Assembly (NCBI GenBank): GCA_017613335.1
Contig: JAGAEB010000013.1
Location: forward strand, 1 to 10,153
Direction: 5' to 3'
Source: Methanosarcinaceae archaeon
Lineage (GTDB): Archaea > Halobacteriota > Methanosarcinia > Methanosarcinales > Methanosarcinaceae
DNA length: 10,153 bases
A program made the translations under genes and the position numbers. Under the pieces are notes generated by a model. That model saw only the letters and a list, made by a program, of their open reading frames with translations. It was not told the DNA's origin and made no database searches. Of this stretch, positions 6,425 to 10,153 are shown piece by piece (the stretch's first letter is position 1; each line of letters starts with the position of its first letter).

Positions 6425-6844
6425 AATGAAACAGCCGGCGAAAACCGTTCCTGTCGGGAAAAACCCAAACGCCCCGCAGGATTCGGAAAATATTTCGGCG
6501 TCTGCGCCTCTTTCCATCACTCAAAAGCCTGTCTCTGTCCGGGATGTGCCCTCAGACCGTCTTTCGGGATCGTCATGTACTGCGCCAAAGGTCCCTGTGA
6601 GACATACGGTCGCTGTGAAACATATTCTGAACCGGGACTTGTCGGTTCGATCAGTCTCGGAAGAGCAGAAAACGACAAAAATTCCGGAAACACCGGCAAT
6701 GCCGGAAACGTCGGCAATCAGACGTGCCTCTGCCGCGAATGCGATGTCTATAAACAGTTTGCCATGGACGGCGAAGATTTCTGCCGGCCGGAAACGTCCG
6801 ATCCTGAAGGCAACGCCCCGGATAAAGAACTGTATCTCCTGTAA
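6392..6844 (+). CDS. DUF2769 family cysteine-rich protein
   Basis: The 150-residue product has 12 cysteines in spaced clusters (21, 38, 47, 49, 52, 64, 69, 75, 112, 114, 117, 131). The patterns CLCPGC (47-52), YCAKGPC and CLCRECDVYKQF (112-123), then a late Cys, match my memory of the methanogen-enriched DUF2769 family. The function is unknown; metal or Fe-S binding is inferred from the clusters. A GN-rich linker, NSGNTGNAGNVGN (97-109), separates the two Cys regions. There is no signal peptide or membrane segment. Starts at 6392, 6407 or 6422 are all supported by Shine-Dalgarno sequences; the longest is given. The stop is only 3 nt before the E1-like gene, suggesting coupled translation and a link to sulfur-carrier chemistry. 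Confidence 0.75.
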   Translation: MGDIHMEDINMNETAGENRSCREKPKRPAGFGKYFGVCASFHHSKACLCPGCALRPSFGIVMYCAKGPCETYGRCETYSEPGLVGSISLGRAENDKNSGNTGNAGNVGNQTCLCRECDVYKQFAMDGEDFCRPETSDPEGNAPDKELYLL

Positions 6845-6847
6845 GTC

Positions 6848-7750
6848 ATGATCTTTATGAAGCAGACAGATTCCGCCTCAGTCAATGATCCTTCTTCAGA
6901 CCGCTATTTCAGACAGCTTCCTCTGATCGGCAAAGAGGGCCAGAAAAAACTTTCCGACGCAAAAGTGTTCATCGCCGGCGCCGGGGGACTCGGTTCCCCC
7001 GTTGCGACATATCTGGCGGCAGCAGGCGTCGGACAGATCATCCTGGCAGATATGGACACGGTCTCTCCTTCAAATCTGAACCGCCAGTTTCTGCACCGGA
7101 CAGCCGACAACGGCCGTCTGAAAGCTCTCTCAGGCGCCGAAAAACTTTCCGCGCTCAACCCGGAGATCCGCGTCATTCCGGTCACCGGAAAGATCACACA
7201 GGAATCCGTTGCGGAAATGACCGGAGACTGCCGCATCATCATCGACGCCCTCGACAACACAGAAACGAGAGCCGTTCTGGCTTATCATGCCTACAGAAAC
7301 GGTCTGGCTTATTTCCATGCCGGCGTTTCCGGCTTCGGCGGCCAGATATCTTCGATCCTTCCGGGAAACGAAAATCCCTGCCTGTTCTGTCTGTATCCGG
7401 AGATGGCGGATCATCTCATCGCCGATGCCCCGGCATCCGGAAAAAAAGATGACAAAGAATCCGAAACAGGATCAGAAACCGTATCCGAAACCGAGATCGA
7501 AAAACCCGCACCTTTCCCGATCATGGGCGCAACAGCCGGTATTATAGGCTCTCTTGAAGCGCTCGAAGTCATCAAATATATTACCGGATGCGGACAGGTC
7601 CTGTGCGGAAAACTCCTTATATGGGACGGCCTTTCAGACACGACAGACATCATCGAGTATGAAAAAAACGATGAATGTCCCGTCTGTTCAGGAGATGTCC
7701 GATCCGTCAGACGGCCTTCCTTCAATCCGATATCCGTCTGTCTCTCCTGA
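6848..7750 (+). CDS. E1-like ThiF/MoeB/HesA family adenylyltransferase
   Basis: Such enzymes use ATP to adenylate the C-terminal glycine of ThiS, MoaD or SAMP proteins so that sulfur can be transferred or a conjugate formed. The 300-residue protein has the nucleotide motif GAGGLGSP (44-51), the acidic strand end ADMD (67-70), the arginine in NLNRQF (R79), DALDN (133-137), and two zinc-binding CxxC pairs, CLFC (178-181) and CPVC (277-280). The conserved C-terminal segment PIMGATAGIIGSLEALEVIK is present. Between them, in the crossover loop, lies a charged insert of about 25 residues (196-220) rich in Ser, Glu and Lys. That loop holds no cysteine where UbaA/ThiF-type E1s keep the catalytic one. 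The start follows the DUF2769 stop by 3 nt; M4 is an alternative. A MoaD-like gene 76 nt downstream is the likely partner. MoeB, ThiF and HesA cannot be separated here. Confidence 0.88.
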   Translation: MIFMKQTDSASVNDPSSDRYFRQLPLIGKEGQKKLSDAKVFIAGAGGLGSPVATYLAAAGVGQIILADMDTVSPSNLNRQFLHRTADNGRLKALSGAEKLSALNPEIRVIPVTGKITQESVAEMTGDCRIIIDALDNTETRAVLAYHAYRNGLAYFHAGVSGFGGQISSILPGNENPCLFCLYPEMADHLIADAPASGKKDDKESETGSETVSETEIEKPAPFPIMGATAGIIGSLEALEVIKYITGCGQVLCGKLLIWDGLSDTTDIIEYEKNDECPVCSGDVRSVRRPSFNPISVCLS

Positions 7751-7826
7751 TCCTTCAACCGATATCTGATATTCATTTCATCTTTCCGCTTTTATCTGTC
7801 CATTTCATCTGACTGCAGGAATTATC

Positions 7827-8102
7827 ATGATCATTTCCATATTTGTATACGGCAGGCTGAAAGAATTTTTTGATGATGCCCCGTCATTTTCTGTCAGCGG
7901 ATCTCCCGATGTTTTATCCGTTCTGACATCTTTTTCCGGAACCGATGACGGTCATCGCCTTCTTTTTGATCAGTCCGGTTCTCTCCGGTCTCAGATCCTC
8001 ATCATGGTCAACAAAAAACGCATAACTGCCGGCCGGGCGCCGGAATTCATTCTCAGCGACGGCGATGAGATCCGGATCTATCCGGCAGTTTCAGGCGGCT
8101 GA
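7827..8102 (+). CDS. MoaD/ThiS-like ubiquitin-fold sulfur carrier (possible SAMP)
   Basis: This 91-residue beta-grasp protein starts MIISIFVYGRLKEFF and ends LSDGDEIRIYPAVSGG, the typical MoaD-type last strand and terminal Gly-Gly used for adenylation and thiocarboxylate or isopeptide formation. IMVNKKRI is the expected middle strand. It may carry sulfur for molybdopterin or tungstopterin synthesis or tRNA thiolation, or act as a small archaeal modifier; sequence alone does not decide. AGGA at 7817-7820 stands 6 nt before the ATG. The 76-nt gap from the E1-like gene is T-rich, contains catttcatct twice and is short enough for cotranscription. A 7-bp inverted repeat (7708-7714 with 7734-7740) ends within the E1 gene. 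The moaD stop lies inside a repeat array. Confidence 0.88.
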   Translation: MIISIFVYGRLKEFFDDAPSFSVSGSPDVLSVLTSFSGTDDGHRLLFDQSGSLRSQILIMVNKKRITAGRAPEFILSDGDEIRIYPAVSGG

Positions 8103-8180
8103 CGACTGATAACTGAATGATGACGACTGAATGATGACGACTGACTGCTGACGACTGATAACTGAATGATGACGACTGAC
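8099..8180 (+). repeat. Nested direct repeats over the moaD-like stop codon
   Basis: A 32-bp sequence beginning ctgacgactgataactgaat occurs identically at 8099-8130 and 8148-8179, 49 bp apart. It is itself made of shorter units around tgacgactga and aatgatgacgactga. The array begins at the MoaD-like stop (8100-8102) and is dense in TGA triplets. It resembles, in style only, the short heptameric repeats known from some cyanobacterial genomes. Confidence 0.8.
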
Positions 8181-8181
8181 G

Positions 8182-8201
8182 GCCGGCAGGGGTCTGCCGG
8201 C
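8182..8201 (+). promoter_or_regulatory. GC-rich hairpin before the DUF1444-like gene
   Basis: A perfect 8-bp stem, gccggcag (8182-8189) and ctgccggc (8194-8201) with loop gggt, lies 13 nt before the GGAG (8215-8218) of the next gene. No T-run follows, so a classical terminator is unlikely. A processing site, transcript stabiliser or leader structure is inferred. Confidence 0.5.
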
Positions 8202-8228
8202 GAAAACACAGAAAGGAGCTGACTCATT

Positions 8229-9074
8229 ATGACTGACTCTCCGGGAAACATCCCCGAAACAGATCTTCGTGAAAAATTCATCACAGAATTCAAAGCCCTC
8301 GGCGGCAAAGTAAAAAACGGTGACGGAAGCGATCTGATCATTTCTCTGAAAGATCATGAACTGACCGTCAGTCTTGAACAGCTCCAGAAGGAATACGACA
8401 GGACCGGCAGTCTTTCCGGATATGAACATTTCATGTCGGCCGTTCTTTCAGAAGCCGGCATCATCCCTGCATGGGATGATGTCAGAGAAGCGGTCTTTCC
8501 TGTTTTTTATTCGACGGCCCTCAACCCGGGAGACGTTGTCTCCGATGACATGACAGATGAATTCAGATGCGCGTATTTCTATGAAATTTCAGACCGCAGA
8601 GAATGGATCGGCCGGAAGCATCTCGATGCCTGGCACATCGATGAAGACATGCTCCGCGAAACAGCTGTCGCCAACCTCGACCGCTGTCTCGGTCCCTCCG
8701 AGATCTCCGTCGAGACGGATGAAGAAACAGGCCTGCAGATCGGCTTCATCGATACGGATTTCTTCTATCCGTCTTCCTTCCTCATCGCCCCGGGTCTTCC
8801 GCTCAAACTTATCAGAAGCGGCTTTCCCCTTCCCGTTTTTATCTATATGCCGACAGCCGGCATTTTTGAGATCATCAGGGACTGCGATATCGATGACGCC
8901 GTCACGGTTTACGGAAACAGCATCCTCTCCGAATTCCTGAGCGATCCGCATCCGGTCACGCCCGAGATATTCGTCATCGACGAAGACGGTATACATGCCG
9001 CCGGATACCTTGACCGCAACGGCGACAATGCCGAATTCATCGGATACCGATCATCCGGGCATTTTCCGGCCTGA
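8229..9074 (+). CDS. DUF1444-like protein of unknown function
   Basis: This 281-residue acidic protein has no signal peptide or membrane segment. Its layout resembles DUF1444 (Bacillus YtpQ type): a helical N-terminus with SLEQLQKEY (49-57), FPVFYSTAL (90-98), AYFYEISDRREW (115-126), then AWHIDEDMLRETAVANL (134-150), which matches the W...RETAAFNL signature I recall. A later FLSDPHPVTPEIFVIDEDGI segment (236-255) matches the part of the family ending in a beta-rich half. No catalytic residues are obvious. GGAG at 8215-8218 is 10 nt before the ATG. The gap to the MoaD-like gene is 126 nt, filled with repeats and a hairpin, so cotranscription is possible but not shown. The family call comes from memory of motif order and is moderate. 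Confidence 0.6.
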   Translation: MTDSPGNIPETDLREKFITEFKALGGKVKNGDGSDLIISLKDHELTVSLEQLQKEYDRTGSLSGYEHFMSAVLSEAGIIPAWDDVREAVFPVFYSTALNPGDVVSDDMTDEFRCAYFYEISDRREWIGRKHLDAWHIDEDMLRETAVANLDRCLGPSEISVETDEETGLQIGFIDTDFFYPSSFLIAPGLPLKLIRSGFPLPVFIYMPTAGIFEIIRDCDIDDAVTVYGNSILSEFLSDPHPVTPEIFVIDEDGIHAAGYLDRNGDNAEFIGYRSSGHFPA

Positions 9075-9113
9075 TGCATTTTCCGCAGACTGCGCCCCTT
9101 CATCGCCGGAAAA
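9062..9113 (+). terminator. Long hairpin overlapping the DUF1444-like stop codon
   Basis: ttttccggc (9062-9070) pairs perfectly with gccggaaaa (9105-9113). After a 2-nt bulge, gatg (9073-9076) pairs with catc (9101-9104). A small inner hairpin, cgca/tgcg, lies in the loop. The TGA at 9072-9074 falls within the stem. T-rich repeats follow, as after ahbC. Confidence 0.5.
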
Positions 9114-9139
9114 CCCCGGCCGCTCCTTGTTTTCTGCTA

Positions 9140-9234
9140 TCCTGGTTCGGTATATTTTGAGCTTTCCGCTGTCCTGTTTCGGTACAGTTTACGCTTTCTG
9201 TCGTCCTGTTTCCCGTCACATTTTGTGTTTCCGG
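9140..9234 (+). repeat. Three 31-32 bp T-rich direct repeats
   Basis: Units at 9140-9171, 9172-9203 and 9204-9234 each start tcctg(g/t)ttc and end with ctttc- or gtttc-type T-runs. The first two are aligned without gaps; the third is one base shorter and more diverged. The array has the same style as the T-rich arrays after ahbC and the coiled-coil gene, although the unit sequence differs, so a termination zone is likely. Confidence 0.65.
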
Positions 9235-9597
9235 TTCATTTCTGCATACATAAAACTTTTTAAAGATGTCTGCATTGTATGACACGTGAATATCTTCTTT
9301 TTCAAAAACGAATATTGAACAGTATGTATGTTTTATTGTAATATGTTTAATTTATCTCAGCATTCCTTCGGGAATAAAACATTCTGTATGGATCATTTCT
9401 GATACCTGAATTTCAGATTCCGCCTGAATTCACGGCCGCATTCAATATGGACGGGGGCATTTTTTTATCTGATCATGTCTTCCGGAAAATATGTGCTGAT
9501 AAATGCGTCTGATCAGTTGATTCATGAAAAGAAGATGATCTGTCATTCTCAATTTAATCTCTTCCGAAAATCACAATCAAAAATCTGAGAATCCATT
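9235..9597 (+). other. Gene-free A/T-rich region with small hairpin, T-run and TATA-like box
   Basis: No credible gene is seen. The stretch is much richer in A and T than its surroundings, especially 9241-9360. It holds a short hairpin, attcc-ttcg-ggaat (9362-9375), with a cUUCGg tetraloop, and a gggggcattttttt tract (9454-9467) that could stop a short transcript. An aatttaatct block at 9551-9560 could be the TATA box of the secreted-protein gene, predicting a leader of about 18 nt. A small RNA between about 9350 and 9467 is possible but unproven. Confidence 0.35.
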
Positions 9598-10153
9598 ATG
9601 ACTGCGAAATTATCTAACATTCTGATCATATCCGTTCTGCTGTTATCTCTTTTCAGCGGAATGCCTGCTCTTGCAGGAGCCGGCGTCACGGATGATCTGT
9701 CCGGTGACCTCCTCGGATCAGATGAAGATTCATCTGCGACCGCTGCATCGGCCGGTACATCTGAACCTGTCGCAACTGTTGCGCCGGCTTCCGGGCCGAG
9801 TTCAGCCCCGAGAGCTTCTCCGACTTCCGGACCGACCGCTGCGCCGAGTTCAACGCCGAAAGCTTCTCCGAGTTCTGAATCGACCGTTGCGCCGAGTTCA
9901 ACGCCGAGAGCATCACCGAGTTCCGGACCGACTGCTGAGCCGAGTTCAACCCCGAGAGCTTCACCGAGCGCCGTGCCGAGTGCCGTGCCGAGTGCTGTAC
10001 CGAGCGCCGTGCCGAGCGAAACCCCGAGTGAGACGCCGAGCGAAACCCCGAGTGAGACGCCGAGCGAAACCCCGAGTGAGACGCCGAGCGAAACCCCGAG
10101 TGAGACGCCGAGCGAAACCCCGAGTGAGACACCGAGCGAAACTCCGAGTGAGA
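9598..10153 (+). CDS. Secreted Pro/Ser/Thr-rich repeat protein, 5' part
   Basis: The open frame starts at ATG 9598 and is still open at the window end (185 full codons). Residues 1-26 form a clear Sec signal peptide: MTAKLS, a hydrophobic core ILIISVLLLSLF, and a cut site after ALA. A short acidic stretch (about 30-45, with DDLSGDLLGSDEDSS) follows, then Pro-Ser repeats: three 16-residue units and a half (from residue 67), four PSAV units (123-138), then PSET units from 139 to the end, at least 11. Such regions are usually extended, exposed and possibly O-glycosylated stalks between a surface anchor and a domain; that is inference, as the C-terminal part is not visible. The start is supported by the signal peptide and an upstream TATA-like box (9551-9560); no strong Shine-Dalgarno sequence is present. 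The opposite strand frame is a shadow of the repeats. Confidence 0.8.
   Translation, partial: MTAKLSNILIISVLLLSLFSGMPALAGAGVTDDLSGDLLGSDEDSSATAASAGTSEPVATVAPASGPSSAPRASPTSGPTAAPSSTPKASPSSESTVAPSSTPRASPSSGPTAEPSSTPRASPSAVPSAVPSAVPSAVPSETPSETPSETPSETPSETPSETPSETPSETPSETPSETPSETPSE
9796..10153 (+). repeat. Coding tandem repeats: 48-bp, 12-bp and 24-bp periods
   Basis: Three imperfect 48-bp units start at 9796, 9844 and 9892, with a half unit at 9940. They are followed by four 12-bp units encoding PSAV (9964-10011) and then PSET units from 10012. The PSET part has a true DNA period of 24 bp: ccgagcgaaacc alternates with ccgagtgagacg through nearly 12 units and continues past the window end. Confidence 0.85.

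Noticed and set aside
6175..6524. Three minus-strand frames containing SGRADRH-type repeats
   Set aside because: They are reverse readings of the 25-bp DNA repeats and of the DUF2769 start; all three frames stay open there, which shows repeat structure and not selection.
8229..9074. DUF3786 protein
   Set aside because: First considered because many methanogens carry DUF3786, but the Cys and motif pattern of that family is not visible and the W...RETAxxNL segment suits DUF1444 better.
9280..9345. About 20-codon frame in the A/T-rich region
   Set aside because: Too short, no ribosome-binding site, and no sign of selection; the surrounding sequence is non-coding in composition.
9686..10132. 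148-codon minus-strand frame made of SHSGFRSA-like repeats
   Set aside because: It is the reverse reading of the Pro-Ser repeats; the + frame has a clear signal peptide and therefore is the real gene.

Overview
The window looks like chromosomal DNA of a methanogenic archaeon, most likely a member of or relative of the Methanomicrobiales. This is inferred from gene content and signals, not from any search. Archaeal markers are a COG1340-type coiled-coil protein behind an archaeal-style serB, an archaeal FtsY, a DUF2769 Cys-rich protein, TATA-like boxes about 25-30 nt before starts, and T-rich termination zones instead of short bacterial-type terminators. All recognisable genes are on the + strand.

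Layout: 105-1310 is ahbC, a radical SAM enzyme of the siroheme-to-heme pathway, apparently monocistronic with a very short leader. 1688-3338 is a two-gene unit, serB (phosphoserine phosphatase) and a coiled-coil protein, closed by a very strong hairpin plus T-run terminator. 3434-3911 is a gene-free stretch dominated by T-rich tandem repeats, followed by the ftsY leader. 3912-5618 is ftsY (SRP receptor), with an unusually long acidic, Ser-rich N-terminal region. 5789-6211 is a HIT-family hydrolase preceded by four 21-22 bp repeats. 6392-8102 is a likely sulfur-carrier/ubiquitin-like module: a DUF2769 Cys-rich protein with a triplicated ribosome-binding/start region, a ThiF/MoeB/HesA E1-like activating enzyme, and a MoaD/SAMP-like beta-grasp protein ending in Gly-Gly. 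A DUF1444-like gene of unknown function follows at 8229-9074. After about 520 bp of gene-free DNA, a secreted protein starts at 9598 and runs off the window end as Pro-Ser-x-x tandem repeats.

How the genes work together: the E1-like protein would adenylate the C-terminal glycine of the MoaD-like protein, for molybdopterin/tungstopterin synthesis, tRNA thiolation or protein modification. DUF2769 is 3 nt upstream of the E1 gene and may be translated with it. ahbC, serB and ftsY are separate housekeeping units.

The most striking non-genic property is that almost every intergenic region, and several coding regions, carries its own short tandem repeat family (periods of about 12, 15, 17, 21-22, 24, 25, 25-28, 28, 32, 48 and 49 bp). 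Several genes also have a hairpin lying on or directly after the stop codon. No tRNA, rRNA, insertion sequence, CRISPR array or convincing minus-strand gene was seen.
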